The notes beneath the pieces are model-generated. The model was given only the letters and a program-made list of their open reading frames with translations, was not told where the DNA came from and ran no database searches. The translations under genes were made by a program, and so were the position numbers. DNA of 64,000 nucleotides from Desulfobacula toluolica Tol2 (GTDB lineage Bacteria; Desulfobacterota; Desulfobacteria; Desulfobacterales; Desulfobacteraceae): positions 779,001 to 843,000 of the forward strand of contig NC_018645.1 of assembly GCF_000307105.1 (NCBI RefSeq). Direction: 5' to 3'. Shown here piece by piece: positions 53,529-62,909 of this stretch (position 1 is the stretch's first letter; every line of letters starts with the position of its first letter).

Positions 53529-54074
53529 ATGGCCCAAAAAAAAGGAATCATACCAATTGGAAAGAGGATAAGGCAGACCAGGCTGGACAAAAAGATCAGT
53601 CTGGATACCATGGCCAATGAAACCGGGCTGTCAAAAGAAGTGATTAAAAAAATTGAGGCAGGCGATCAAAGGCCTTCGGTTGGAAACTTGTTGCAAATTT
53701 CAAGAACCCTTCATATTGATTCGAGCTTTTTGTTTAAAGAGCAGAATGATGTTATTGAAGAAAGATCCAGAGCATATACCAAACGGACTGACCACTATGC
53801 CTACACCCCATTGGCCCCCAGTGCTGAAAACAAACATCTTAAAGCGTTCAAGATTGTTGTTGAAGCCGGGAAAAGCCATGGCGGTGTAGGATTTCAGCAT
53901 GAGGGAGAAGAATTTGTCTATGTGCTTGACGGCAAAGTGGAAATTCAGGTCGGTGATCATGTTAACAAATTGAACAAAGGGGACTCGCTTCATTTTAATT
54001 CCGGCGTCAAGCATGACTTGCGAAATACAGGCAAGACAGATGCTCAACTTATTGTTGTGGTGTATGCACCGTGA
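53529..54074 (+). CDS. XRE-family regulator with cupin sensor domain (second copy)
   Basis: A 181-residue regulator: lambda-repressor-type helix-turn-helix at about 12-66 (GKRIRQTRLDKKISLDTMANETG, IKKIEAGDQRPSVGNLLQIS) and a C-terminal cupin-2 domain (GGVGFQHEGEEFVYVLDGKVEIQVGDHVNKLNKGDSLHFN). It is similar in layout to the protein at 17420 but not closely identical. GGAG before ATG 53529 makes that start better than 53514. It precedes the acyl-CoA dehydrogenase by 63 bp and has the TetR-type operator upstream, so it may be a second layer of control. Confidence 0.88.
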   Translation: MAQKKGIIPIGKRIRQTRLDKKISLDTMANETGLSKEVIKKIEAGDQRPSVGNLLQISRTLHIDSSFLFKEQNDVIEERSRAYTKRTDHYAYTPLAPSAENKHLKAFKIVVEAGKSHGGVGFQHEGEEFVYVLDGKVEIQVGDHVNKLNKGDSLHFNSGVKHDLRNTGKTDAQLIVVVYAP

Positions 54075-54137
54075 GCTGCCCAAAGCTGAAGTTTTTGGGT
54101 GGAGCAATGGTGACCAGTACATATAAAAGGGGGGATC

Positions 54138-55292
54138 ATGTTATTCAAGCTTACTGATGAACAGTTGATGATTCAGAATATGGTCAGGGAGTTTTCCCGC
54201 AAGGTCATTGCAGCAACTGCAGCACAAAGGGATAAAACAAAAGAATTCCCGGCTGAAAATTTCAGGCAGATGGGGGAGCTGGGATTGATGGGCATGATGA
54301 TTCCTGAAAAGTATGGCGGTGAGTCTGCTGATACGATTTCCTATGTCCTTGCATTGTCTGAAATTGCCTACTCTTGCGCATCAACATCTGTTGTCATGTC
54401 GGTTCAAAATTCAATTGTGTGTGAAAGCCTTTATAAATATGGAACAGAAGAACAAAAGCAACAATTTCTGGTTCCTCTGGCTTCAGGTAAAATAATTGGT
54501 GCATTTGCCTTGACTGAACCTGAGGCTGGATCTGATCCGGTGAGCCAGCAGACAACGGCAGTAAGGCAAAAAGATCATTATGTGTTGAACGGAACCAAGC
54601 GGTTCATTACTTCGGGTAAACATTCGAAAGTTGTTCTGGTTACTGCCAAAACAGATGAAAGCAAAGGGCATAAGGGAATCAGCTGTTTTATTGTCCCCAA
54701 GAAGACCCCCGGTCTTGTTGTGGGCCATCTGGAAGATAAAATGGGGTTGCGGGCATCTGATACAACGGATTTAATCTTTGAAAACTGCAGGGTGCCGGCA
54801 GACCTGATGCTGGGCAAAGAAGGGGACGGGTTTAAAATCGCCATGTCAGGCCTGGACAGCGGCAGAATCGGTATTGCCGCTCAATCTTACGGCGTGGCCA
54901 TGGCTGCTTTTGATGCTGCCGTAAAATACGCAAAACAAAGAAAACAATTCGGCATGGCCATTTCAAAGCACCAGGCCATACGGTTCCAGATTGCTGATAT
55001 GGCAACCCAGATTGAGGCTGCCAAACAATTGATTTTTTCAGTCGCATCCATGAAAGACCGAAAACAACCTCATACAAAGCAAGCGTCCATGGCCAAGCTG
55101 TTTGCCTCTGAAATGGTGAACCAGATCACGGCCCGGGCCATTCAGATACACGGCGGATACGGGTTTACCAAAGAGTATGATGTTGAACGATTTTATCGGG
55201 ATGCAAGGGTGTTTACCATTTATGAAGGAACCAGTGAGATCCAGAGAATTGTCATTTCAAATCAGGTGCTGAAAGACAGGAGGAAATTTTGA
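54138..55292 (+). CDS. Acyl-CoA dehydrogenase (short-chain/isovaleryl type)
   Basis: Second acyl-CoA dehydrogenase of the window, 384 residues. Complete: FALTEPEAGSDPVSQ, FITSGKHSKVVLV, GLRASDTTDLIF, QRKQFGMAISKHQ, IHGGYGFTKEYDVERFYRD and catalytic glutamate E363 in IYEGTSEIQR. It is close to butyryl/short-branched types. With ilvE upstream and the XRE regulator in the same transcript, it may oxidise the acyl-CoAs made from branched-chain amino acids. GGGGG precedes the ATG by four bases. Exact substrate unknown. Confidence 0.92.
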   Translation: MLFKLTDEQLMIQNMVREFSRKVIAATAAQRDKTKEFPAENFRQMGELGLMGMMIPEKYGGESADTISYVLALSEIAYSCASTSVVMSVQNSIVCESLYKYGTEEQKQQFLVPLASGKIIGAFALTEPEAGSDPVSQQTTAVRQKDHYVLNGTKRFITSGKHSKVVLVTAKTDESKGHKGISCFIVPKKTPGLVVGHLEDKMGLRASDTTDLIFENCRVPADLMLGKEGDGFKIAMSGLDSGRIGIAAQSYGVAMAAFDAAVKYAKQRKQFGMAISKHQAIRFQIADMATQIEAAKQLIFSVASMKDRKQPHTKQASMAKLFASEMVNQITARAIQIHGGYGFTKEYDVERFYRDARVFTIYEGTSEIQRIVISNQVLKDRRKF

Positions 55293-55376
55293 ACAATTAT
55301 TTTCCTTGACACCTGACCTCTCAATAGAGTAAGCCAATTTTTATTGTTTCGACCAATCTGAAACGCTGGAGTGTTG

Positions 55377-57119
55377 TTGAAAAATTTCAAGGAAGAAAAT
55401 TCGACTCAAAAGCTGCTGAATCTGATTCGAACTGGTGGAAAAGACCATGTAGATGATGCTGTTTCAGGTGATTCTGTTTCAGATAATTCCGGGCTTTCTT
55501 TGCCGGTAACAATCAAAGATAAACATTTGAATGCCGGTGTCTGGATAACCCATCGGGATATTACCCTGGTGATGACATCGGATAAGGCAGGTGCAGGTAA
55601 AAAGGTACTGGTCAAGTGGCAGCATATTCTCCTGCCGGCAAATCTGCAGCCTGACAGCAATGATTTTCCCGCTTTTCTCGGCACCTGTCTGGATACTTTT
55701 CTGGAGGATAAGAAAAAAATATCCATCTGGTGCGCACTGGACTCTTCGCGCTTAAACATCAGAAATATTACCATTCCCGATGTACCACACCCTAAAATTG
55801 CAAATGCAGCCTTCTGGGGGTTGAAAAAGGAAACAGACTTTAACGAAAACCGGGAAATTTTTGATTTTGAAATTCTCGGTGATATTACCATTAACGGAAT
55901 AAAAAAGAAAAATTTATTGGTTTTCAGTGTTCCAACCGACCAAGTCAGATCCCTGGAAAAGATTTTTGAACGGGCAGGGTATGGCCTTGCCGGTGTAACG
56001 TCCACTCCCTTTGCCGTTCAAAATTTTATCAGGAATGGACAGATCCGGGTGGATGCCCCTTATTTTTCCATTGTTAATATTTCTCGAGAAAATTCAGATA
56101 TTTATTGCTTTTCGCTTTCCGGAATCCTTCTGGTTCGTACTCTTAGAACCGGTTCATGGAACCTGCTCGATGAGCTTGATACCTCAATGAAAAAGGATCC
56201 AATTGATTATTTGTCTTCCCTGACAAAAACCGATGCAGACCAATTTCCTCGGATCAAGGAGAATTCGGAGCGGTTGATCAGTAAAATTATACGTACTGGT
56301 GATTATTGCACACATCATTATACCGATAATACACCTATGCAACGATATGTTTTTTATGGGGAAACAGATTATTGTGATTTGTTTATGCACCAGGCATCCA
56401 CCATGATCCCGGCTGCTGTTGACATATTAGAACCGGTCAGGGCAGGTTTTCCCGGTTCAAATGAATCAGGCCTTCCCAAAACCGCACAACAGCGCAATTC
56501 CGTGTTGACCGCCTTTGGGATTGCTTTGTCCGACAATGATATTACACCCAATTTCATGTTTACCTTTGATGACCGGCAAAGAGCAAAAAAACAAAAAAAG
56601 ATCACCCTGGCAACGGTTATCGCCGGTATTATACTGCTGGCCGTTAGTTTTTCAGCTTATTTCCTGCTGAATTTTACATATGAGAAAAAATTATCCACTC
56701 TGGTACAATTGAACCGGGAGCAGGCAAAATTCAAAAATAATATACAAACCAAAACCATTACCGATGCTATTATCAACGCAGAGAAAAAAGAAATTTCCAA
56801 AACGCAATATATTGATACATATCTTCCCCTGGCGGTTATTTACGATATCTGCCATTTTACCCCGGATCATATTCATCTTACGTCAATGGTTTATGATCGT
56901 ATAAAAGATAAAAAAAAACCGGACATGATATTTCGAAAACTGTCCATTGAAGGCTGGGTATCCGCCCATAAACATGTTTTGAATTTTGAGCTTGGCAGTT
57001 ATATTTTAAAATTATCGGAATCTCCTGTTTTCGGGGATATTGAAATCACTGATAAATGGACTAATCAGAACAATAATAGTAAAAGCCTTTTTTTTAAAGT
57101 CAGACTGGAGGTACTTTGA
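55377..57119 (+). CDS. mshI: MshI/PilM-N-like pilus assembly protein
   Basis: Large 580-residue inner-membrane protein combining a PilM/GspL-like actin-fold part (about 30-400, with DIYCFSLSGILLVRTL and FYGETDYCDLF) and, after one membrane helix (near 407-430, TLATVIAGIILLAVSFSAY), a periplasmic coiled PilN-like part. This corresponds to MshI of the MSHA system. The start is uncertain: GTG 55371, TTG 55374 and TTG 55377 are in frame, and GGAG at 55368-55371 best serves TTG 55377. First gene of the pilus operon, 84 bp after the acyl-CoA dehydrogenase. Confidence 0.75.
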   Translation: MKNFKEENSTQKLLNLIRTGGKDHVDDAVSGDSVSDNSGLSLPVTIKDKHLNAGVWITHRDITLVMTSDKAGAGKKVLVKWQHILLPANLQPDSNDFPAFLGTCLDTFLEDKKKISIWCALDSSRLNIRNITIPDVPHPKIANAAFWGLKKETDFNENREIFDFEILGDITINGIKKKNLLVFSVPTDQVRSLEKIFERAGYGLAGVTSTPFAVQNFIRNGQIRVDAPYFSIVNISRENSDIYCFSLSGILLVRTLRTGSWNLLDELDTSMKKDPIDYLSSLTKTDADQFPRIKENSERLISKIIRTGDYCTHHYTDNTPMQRYVFYGETDYCDLFMHQASTMIPAAVDILEPVRAGFPGSNESGLPKTAQQRNSVLTAFGIALSDNDITPNFMFTFDDRQRAKKQKKITLATVIAGIILLAVSFSAYFLLNFTYEKKLSTLVQLNREQAKFKNNIQTKTITDAIINAEKKEISKTQYIDTYLPLAVIYDICHFTPDHIHLTSMVYDRIKDKKKPDMIFRKLSIEGWVSAHKHVLNFELGSYILKLSESPVFGDIEITDKWTNQNNNSKSLFFKVRLEVL

Positions 57120-57121
57120 AT

Positions 57122-57679
57122 ATGGATAAACTCCTTAACCCAAAGTGCCTTTTCCGATCAGGCGTTATTCAGGGTATTGCCTTTCTGGTTGTTATCTGTC
57201 TTTATGGTTTGTTTTTTATTTACCCGTCCTATCGTTCCGTTTACCGGATACAGCAGGCCATTGTGGAGCAAACAACAAAAAATGAACGTTTGAAGGTACT
57301 GTATCCGGTTTTTGTCAGATCCAAAATTCTGGAACAGATCCCATTTGAACACCGGTTGCCTTTTCCCGACAGAGTCCGTATTGGTCGTGGCGCAATATCA
57401 ACATTGCCCGGTAAAATTATCAATATAGCTGAACATAATAAACTGCTCCTGTTTGAAAGTGATTTTGATATCAATTCTTTGAAGAATGATTCCTCGATTA
57501 TATCCATGACCATTAAACTTAAGGGGAACTTATTTGATTTCAGGCGCTTTTTGATTGATATGATCGCATTTGAGTTTTTTGATTCAGTTGAAAATTTGAG
57601 TATCAGTTCACATGAAGGCCCGATAAAAAAATTTACATTGAACCTGAACATTAAAATTAAAAAAAACGGTCATGAATAA
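57122..57679 (+). CDS. PilO/MshJ-like inner-membrane pilus protein
   Basis: A 185-residue protein with one N-terminal membrane helix (IAFLVVICLYGLFFIYP), a coiled stretch (YRSVYRIQQAIVEQTTKNERL) and a ferredoxin-like periplasmic part, the layout of PilO, GspM and MshJ. Sequence similarity alone is weak; position third in line after a MshI-like gene carries the call. GGAGG at 57107-57111 serves ATG 57122 (spacing ten) or an overlapping TTG 57116 (spacing four). It overlaps the next gene by eight bases. Confidence 0.65.
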   Translation: MDKLLNPKCLFRSGVIQGIAFLVVICLYGLFFIYPSYRSVYRIQQAIVEQTTKNERLKVLYPVFVRSKILEQIPFEHRLPFPDRVRIGRGAISTLPGKIINIAEHNKLLLFESDFDINSLKNDSSIISMTIKLKGNLFDFRRFLIDMIAFEFFDSVENLSISSHEGPIKKFTLNLNIKIKKNGHE

Positions 57680-58169
57680 GCGTGAAAAAATCATATTGAT
57701 TGTGACTTTTATGGCGATAGCCTATGGACTGATTGATTTTTTTGTCCTGTCAAGAAAAAATAACAGCCCGGATATCAGACAAGCCATTGCAAAGTCCAGT
57801 AAGACCATTGCGGATTTTGCAAACCAATCCATGGCCCGGATGTCAAAAATGGAAAAACAGCCACTGCAAAATAATTTGCAGATCCTGATATCAAAAATTG
57901 AATCCGACTGGGACCATGACCCCTTTGACCGATCTTCGGCACCGGATACGATTACTGTGGAAGTTTCTCCATCCGTACCTGTCCCCGATTTTATCTATTC
58001 AGGATATATGCATGTGGGGGATATTTTATTTGCCATCATCAATGGGGTGGAATACCGGACAGGTGAAATTATACCGGAAAATGATTATAAAGTTATGAAT
58101 ATAACGCCTCAAAAAGTGGTACTTGAAAAGAACAGGGGCCAGGTTGTTATATTTTTAAAAGATGAATAA
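57672..58169 (+). CDS. PilP/MshK-like pilus protein
   Basis: A 165-residue protein with an N-terminal membrane helix (IILIVTFMAIAYGLIDFFVL), a polar linker and a C-terminal beta-rich segment (YSGYMHVGDILFAIINGVEYRTGE) with the pilot-type fold that links PilO to the secretin in PilP. The place between the PilO-like and secretin genes matches MshK/PilP. The ATG overlaps the stop region of the preceding gene and no good ribosome binding site is seen, so translational coupling is likely. Confidence 0.65.
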   Translation: MNKREKIILIVTFMAIAYGLIDFFVLSRKNNSPDIRQAIAKSSKTIADFANQSMARMSKMEKQPLQNNLQILISKIESDWDHDPFDRSSAPDTITVEVSPSVPVPDFIYSGYMHVGDILFAIINGVEYRTGEIIPENDYKVMNITPQKVVLEKNRGQVVIFLKDE

Positions 58170-58181
58170 GAAAAGGAGTCT

Positions 58182-59879
58182 ATGGGAATACTGTCATTAC
58201 GCATGGGGTTGATCATGGGGGGGATTTTTTTCTTCATATCTGTTTTGCTGTCCGGGTGTGGTTCTCAGCATGAAAAAAAAATGCAAACAGCGGAACAGGT
58301 TAAAAAATGGCAGGTTCTGGCTGATAAATCCGTATCCATAACGCCTGTTCCGGCTTTACAGGACTATGATGATTCCGTTATGGAAGATATATCCCAACCC
58401 TTAAAAACCGATCCATCCCAACCCGTAAAAACCGATCCATCCTGTTTAGCTATAAAATCAGGCGGTTCCAGAAAACTGCCGACCATGAAGGTTACCATGA
58501 AAATGTATGATATTTCCCTGCCCGTACTAATCCGTACCCTTGCCAAAGTGGCAAACCTGGATATCATGATCAATGACAGCGTCAAAGGTCAGAGCAAAAT
58601 CGTTATTACCGATGTTCCTTGGGAACAGGCTTTTTTGGGTGTCCTGGAGACCTTTGGCCTTACCTATGAATGGACCGGGGATATATTACGGGTGGTAAGT
58701 GTTGACGATCTTAAAAGAAAACAGGATCTGATGGAAGCTCGGCAGAATTATGAAAAAATGAAAAATAAACATGATCTTACCCTGATGCATCAGGCACAAA
58801 AGAAAAGCCGTTTGGAACCTTTGGTTACCAAAATCGTCAAGATTCACTATGCTGATCTTACTTCATTGCAGAAAAATTTGACTCAATACCTGTCAAATCA
58901 AGAAAAAGAAGTATCTGCCGGGAATTTTGAGGCATCGCCACAGATGCTGCCAGAAGAATCCGAAGAACAGGGCCTTAAAGGAAACGTCCTGATTGATAAA
59001 TTTACAAATTCCTTGATCCTCCATGCCTCCCGGTCTGACATTAAAAAAATCATGCCCATTGTCCGGCGTCTTGATCAGCCCATCAAGCAGGTTCTTATTG
59101 AAGCCCATATCGTGGAAGCTGGTTCAAATACGGGCAAGGAACTCGGAATTCAGTGGGGTGGGCTCGGAACGGCTGCAACAACCAGTAAAGAAAGCTTTTC
59201 TATTGGTGGCAACATGACGAAATTTGAACAGTCCCTGAAGGATGAAACTGGTGTTAATCAACCCTATCAGCCGGTTGACGGAAATATCGTCAATCTGCCC
59301 ACTACGGCCGCAACAGGTATGAGCCTGGGGGTCATGGCCCAGAAAGCAGGAGAATATGTTCTCTATGCCCAGTTAATGGCCCTGGAAGAACAGGGGCGGA
59401 TCAATATCCTTTCAAAACCTTCCATTACCACTCTGGATCACCGCATGGCCGTTATTGAAAGCGGCAAGGAAGTTCCGTTTCAGACAGTTGAAGAAGGAGA
59501 AGTCAGTATAGATTGGAAAAAAGCGGTCATCAAACTTGAGGTGACCCCCCACGTCATTGAAGACCAGATTATCCGGCTTGAAATTGTGACCCACAAGGAT
59601 GAGCTGGATTTTGCCAATGAGGTGAACGGCAATCCAACCATCATAACCAAGAACGCTCAAACCACTGTCATGCTCTTTGACGGCCAGACCACGGTGATTG
59701 GGGGGCTGAATAAGGAAAAAAGCAGTGGCGGCGAAGATGGAGTACCGGGGTTAAAAAATGTACCTGGTCTGGGATGGTTATTTAAAAGCATGGGCAAGGC
59801 AGAGGAAATGGAGGAACTGCTTATTTTTATCACCCCTCATATATTAAAGGAAAAAACCGTCAAAATCCAGACACAATAG
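58182..59879 (+). CDS. mshL: Secretin, MshL/PilQ type
   Basis: Outer-membrane secretin of 565 residues through which the pilus passes. Lipoprotein signal with lipobox LLSGC (C26); a low-complexity linker with a duplicated eight-residue unit; an N0/STN domain (TMKMYDISLPVLIRTLAKVANLDIMI); then secretin subdomains and the beta-barrel core (IKQVLIEAHIVEAGSNTGKELGIQWGG, NILSKPSITTLDHRMAVIESGKEVPF, VMLFDGQTTVIGGL, VPGLGWLFKS). AAGGAG precedes the ATG. Fourth gene of the pilus cluster; 12 bp after the PilP-like gene, 9 bp before the ATPase gene. Confidence 0.9.
   Translation: MGILSLRMGLIMGGIFFFISVLLSGCGSQHEKKMQTAEQVKKWQVLADKSVSITPVPALQDYDDSVMEDISQPLKTDPSQPVKTDPSCLAIKSGGSRKLPTMKVTMKMYDISLPVLIRTLAKVANLDIMINDSVKGQSKIVITDVPWEQAFLGVLETFGLTYEWTGDILRVVSVDDLKRKQDLMEARQNYEKMKNKHDLTLMHQAQKKSRLEPLVTKIVKIHYADLTSLQKNLTQYLSNQEKEVSAGNFEASPQMLPEESEEQGLKGNVLIDKFTNSLILHASRSDIKKIMPIVRRLDQPIKQVLIEAHIVEAGSNTGKELGIQWGGLGTAATTSKESFSIGGNMTKFEQSLKDETGVNQPYQPVDGNIVNLPTTAATGMSLGVMAQKAGEYVLYAQLMALEEQGRINILSKPSITTLDHRMAVIESGKEVPFQTVEEGEVSIDWKKAVIKLEVTPHVIEDQIIRLEIVTHKDELDFANEVNGNPTIITKNAQTTVMLFDGQTTVIGGLNKEKSSGGEDGVPGLKNVPGLGWLFKSMGKAEEMEELLIFITPHILKEKTVKIQTQ
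58392..58439 (+). repeat. 24-bp tandem duplication in mshL
   Basis: Two copies of a 24-bp unit (TCCCAACCC followed by T or G, then TAAAAACCGATCCA), one base different. They encode a doubled SQPxKTDP unit in the linker between the lipid anchor and the N0 domain. Confidence 0.9.
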
Positions 59880-59888
59880 GCACAGATC

Positions 59889-61199
59889 ATGGATTATTAT
59901 AAATTATTGAATTTTAAAATGGAGCCGTTTTCCAATTCTCCTGATCCCAGGCTTTTTTATCGTTCAAGCCAACACTTTGAAGCCTTACAGAAACTGGAAA
60001 TTTCCATCCGGCTTAAAAGGGGGCTAAATATTATTATCGGAGATATCGGCACAGGAAAAACCACGATCAGCCGGCAGCTTATTCAGAGAATTTCCAATGA
60101 TACTGCCATTGAATACTATCTTATTCTTGATCCAGGATTCAAGTCCGTTCATGGATTTTTAACTCATATTGTCAAATTGATGATGGGGGAACTTCCTGAT
60201 GGGTATCTGGATGAGAATATTCTTAAAGAGCGCATCAAAACCTATTTGTTTGCCAGGGGGATTGATGATAATATCAATACGGTACTGGTCATTGATGAAG
60301 GCCAAAAAATATCCCTGGCGTGCCTGGAAGTATTACGGGAATTGTTGAATTTTGAAACCAATGCTCAAAAGCTGTTGCAGATTGTCATTTTTGCACAAAA
60401 TGAATTTGATCAATCCCTGGAGAAGGTGAAAAACTTCCAGGACCGGATTAATTTCAGGTACACGTTATCGGCCCTGAATTTTAAGGAATCCAAGGGGCTG
60501 ATTCAATATCGATTGAACCGGTCCTTTATCAAAGGAAAACAGCAGCCTGTTTTTTCTGCTGTTGCATTTATTGTCATTTATGCCGCCACCAAGGGGGCCC
60601 CCAGAAAAATAGTCAACCTCTGCCACCAAGTAATTCTTGCCCTGATTATTAAGGAACGGAAAACAGCAGACGTTTTTTTTATACTGTCCTGTGTAAAAAA
60701 AATGGCCCCTGCTGCAATAAATAAGCAGACTCCTGTTTTCTCGGCGGGGATCATTCTGGCGGGGATCATTCTGCTGGGGATTATTCTGATAGGGAGATAT
60801 TATCCCGCCACGTTGGATACGTCCCCTTCAGATGTTTGCAAAAGCATTTTTGTCCCGGCTAATGCGACGGGATATCTTGTTTTTTCAGTCAGTTTTCCAT
60901 CTCCGGATGAAAAAAAAAAATATTCCGACCACACAATTTTTCTTCTTATTCATCAAACCCTGGATTTCAACCGGGCATTTACTCTGGCTGGTTCAAGAAT
61001 TTATAAAAATTTGAATATCAGGATTTTTCCCTTTTGGTGCCCTGACAATGGTTACCTGTTTAACGTGATTATTGACAGGCCCTTTGATAATCGTAAAAAA
61101 GCTTTGGGCTTTTTGCAAACAATCGAACCGGATATTAAAGCAACTCTTGAAAATATGGTATCCTTGAAATCCTGTGATTTAACCCATAAGGGGGAATAA
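59889..61199 (+). CDS. mshM: ExeA/MshM-like AAA ATPase with membrane helix
   Basis: A 436-residue protein. Residues 1-270 are an ExeA-type AAA ATPase: MDYYKLLNFKMEPFSNSPDP (family start), Walker A GDIGTGKT (51-58), Walker B VLVIDEGQKI, and LRELLNFETNAQKLLQIV. After a linker comes a single membrane helix (about 285-302) encoded by near-perfect 15-bp DNA repeats, then a 130-residue periplasmic part of unknown fold. In ExeA the periplasmic part binds peptidoglycan and helps insert the secretin; the same role is likely here. No strong ribosome binding site. Confidence 0.85.
   Translation: MDYYKLLNFKMEPFSNSPDPRLFYRSSQHFEALQKLEISIRLKRGLNIIIGDIGTGKTTISRQLIQRISNDTAIEYYLILDPGFKSVHGFLTHIVKLMMGELPDGYLDENILKERIKTYLFARGIDDNINTVLVIDEGQKISLACLEVLRELLNFETNAQKLLQIVIFAQNEFDQSLEKVKNFQDRINFRYTLSALNFKESKGLIQYRLNRSFIKGKQQPVFSAVAFIVIYAATKGAPRKIVNLCHQVILALIIKERKTADVFFILSCVKKMAPAAINKQTPVFSAGIILAGIILLGIILIGRYYPATLDTSPSDVCKSIFVPANATGYLVFSVSFPSPDEKKKYSDHTIFLLIHQTLDFNRAFTLAGSRIYKNLNIRIFPFWCPDNGYLFNVIIDRPFDNRKKALGFLQTIEPDIKATLENMVSLKSCDLTHKGE
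60744..60788 (+). repeat. Three 15-bp repeats encoding the membrane helix of MshM
   Basis: GCGGGGATCATTCTG twice in tandem (60744-60758, 60759-60773) and CTGGGGATTATTCTG (60774-60788). They encode AGIIL-AGIIL-LGIIL of the predicted membrane helix. Confidence 0.9.
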
Positions 61200-61201
61200 T
61201 A

Positions 61202-62908
61202 GTGGCCATACGAAAAAAACTTGGGGAAATCTTGATTGACCAGGGGTTGATTTCAGATATCCAGCTGCATGAAGCTTTATCCGGGTTAAAAGAATGCGGA
61301 CTGAAGCTTGGGGAATACCTGATCCAAAACAACATTGTATCTGAACATGCGATTCTGGATGCGATTGCCTCACAGATGAATTTGAAAAAATATAACCCCA
61401 ATGACTATATCTTGTCCCCGGAATTGTCCAAAATCATGGACGTGGACACGGTGAATAAATTAAATGCCATCCCCGTGGAGAAAAATGAGGGGGTTCTCAC
61501 TGTTGCCATGGTGGATCCCCTGAACATTATCGCCATAGACTATATTGAGGTCATGACCAATATGGAAGTGGAGACCATTATCTGTTCAGAACAGAATTTT
61601 ACTTATCTTATGTCCGGTCTATATGGTGCTTATTCAGGTAAAGACGGTGTGATGAAACAGGTTCAGGATATTGCAGAAATGGAAGGGGAACTCCAGGAAG
61701 ACGAATATCTGAACGATAGCATAGAAGCCACTCTCCACGATATGGCAGAAGAAGGGCCGGTTGTCAAACTGGTAAATTCCATTCTATCCCAGGCAGTCAG
61801 GGAAGGAGCCACTGATATCCACCTCAGTCCTGAAAAGGATTATGTTGAAATCCGTTTCCGTGTGGATGGGAAGCTTCACAAGATTCCCAGCCCGCCCAAG
61901 CGACTGTTTTTACCCATGATCTCCCGGATTAAGATTTTAGCCAATCTTGATATTTCCGTTTCAAGAATTCCCCAGGATGGTCGCATGACCATTGTTGTCA
62001 ACGAAAATGAAATCAACATCAGGGTTTCCACCATTCCCACAGTATATGGTGAAAATATGGTGATGCGGCTTCTGGATACCAGTTCCGGCATCCACAGCCT
62101 GGATAAGCTGGGATTTATGCACCAGGATATTCAGGCTCTGAAAAAAATGATAAAAATGCCCTATGGCATGATTTTGTGTACAGGACCCACAGGCAGTGGC
62201 AAAAGTACCAGTCTTTTTTCCATGTTAAAGGAAATCAATTCACCGGATACTAATATTATAACTCTTGAGGATCCGGTTGAATACCGAATGGAGCATGTCA
62301 GGCAAGTACAGTTGAATCATAAGGCCGGCATGTCATTTGCCTCCGGCCTGCGGTCCATATTGCGTCAGGACCCGGACGTGATCATGGTGGGTGAAATCAG
62401 GGACAAAGAAACCGCAAGTGTAGCTGCTCAGGCTGCCTTGACTGGTCATCTCGTTTTTTCAACGGTTCATACCAATGATGCAGTCGGTGCCATTGCCAGG
62501 TTTGTTGATATGGGAATTGAACCCTTCATGGTCGCGTCGGTTCTGCTGGTTGTCATTGCACAGCGACTGGTCAGAAGGGCATGTCCCTATTGCAAAGAGT
62601 CCTATACTCCATCCTCGTCGATATTGGAATACTGGCAGCTTGAAGATAAACCATATGATTTTGTGAAGGCCAATGGCTGCAGCCAGTGTATGAATACAGG
62701 CTATAAAGGACGGGTGGGATTTTATGAGATTTTGTATGTTAATGATGATGTCCGGCAGATGATACTTGACGGAAAATCAGCCCGGGAGATTTTTAAATTT
62801 ACTCTGGAAACCGGCCTGATGAAAAGTCTTAAATTTGATGCGGTTCAAAAGGTGGTTCAGGGGATAACTACCTCGGAGGAGGCCATGTCGGCTATTTTGG
62901 TGAAATAA
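61202..62908 (+). CDS. mshE: Pilus assembly/secretion ATPase MshE (GspE/PilB family)
   Basis: Cytoplasmic hexameric ATPase driving pilus extension. 568 residues. N-terminal MshEN-type domain (1-150) with two repeats starting KKLGEILIDQGLIS and LKLGEYLIQNNIVS, a form of the c-di-GMP-binding RLGxxL motif; then GspE core with Walker A GPTGSGKS, Asp box IITLEDPVEYRMEHVRQ, Walker B VIMVGEIRDKETA and HLVFSTVHTNDA; and the four-cysteine zinc motif (CPYCKESY...CSQC). Start is GTG with AAGGGGG seven bases upstream. Two bases after mshM. Confidence 0.93.
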   Translation: MAIRKKLGEILIDQGLISDIQLHEALSGLKECGLKLGEYLIQNNIVSEHAILDAIASQMNLKKYNPNDYILSPELSKIMDVDTVNKLNAIPVEKNEGVLTVAMVDPLNIIAIDYIEVMTNMEVETIICSEQNFTYLMSGLYGAYSGKDGVMKQVQDIAEMEGELQEDEYLNDSIEATLHDMAEEGPVVKLVNSILSQAVREGATDIHLSPEKDYVEIRFRVDGKLHKIPSPPKRLFLPMISRIKILANLDISVSRIPQDGRMTIVVNENEINIRVSTIPTVYGENMVMRLLDTSSGIHSLDKLGFMHQDIQALKKMIKMPYGMILCTGPTGSGKSTSLFSMLKEINSPDTNIITLEDPVEYRMEHVRQVQLNHKAGMSFASGLRSILRQDPDVIMVGEIRDKETASVAAQAALTGHLVFSTVHTNDAVGAIARFVDMGIEPFMVASVLLVVIAQRLVRRACPYCKESYTPSSSILEYWQLEDKPYDFVKANGCSQCMNTGYKGRVGFYEILYVNDDVRQMILDGKSAREIFKFTLETGLMKSLKFDAVQKVVQGITTSEEAMSAILVK

Positions 62909-62909
62909 T

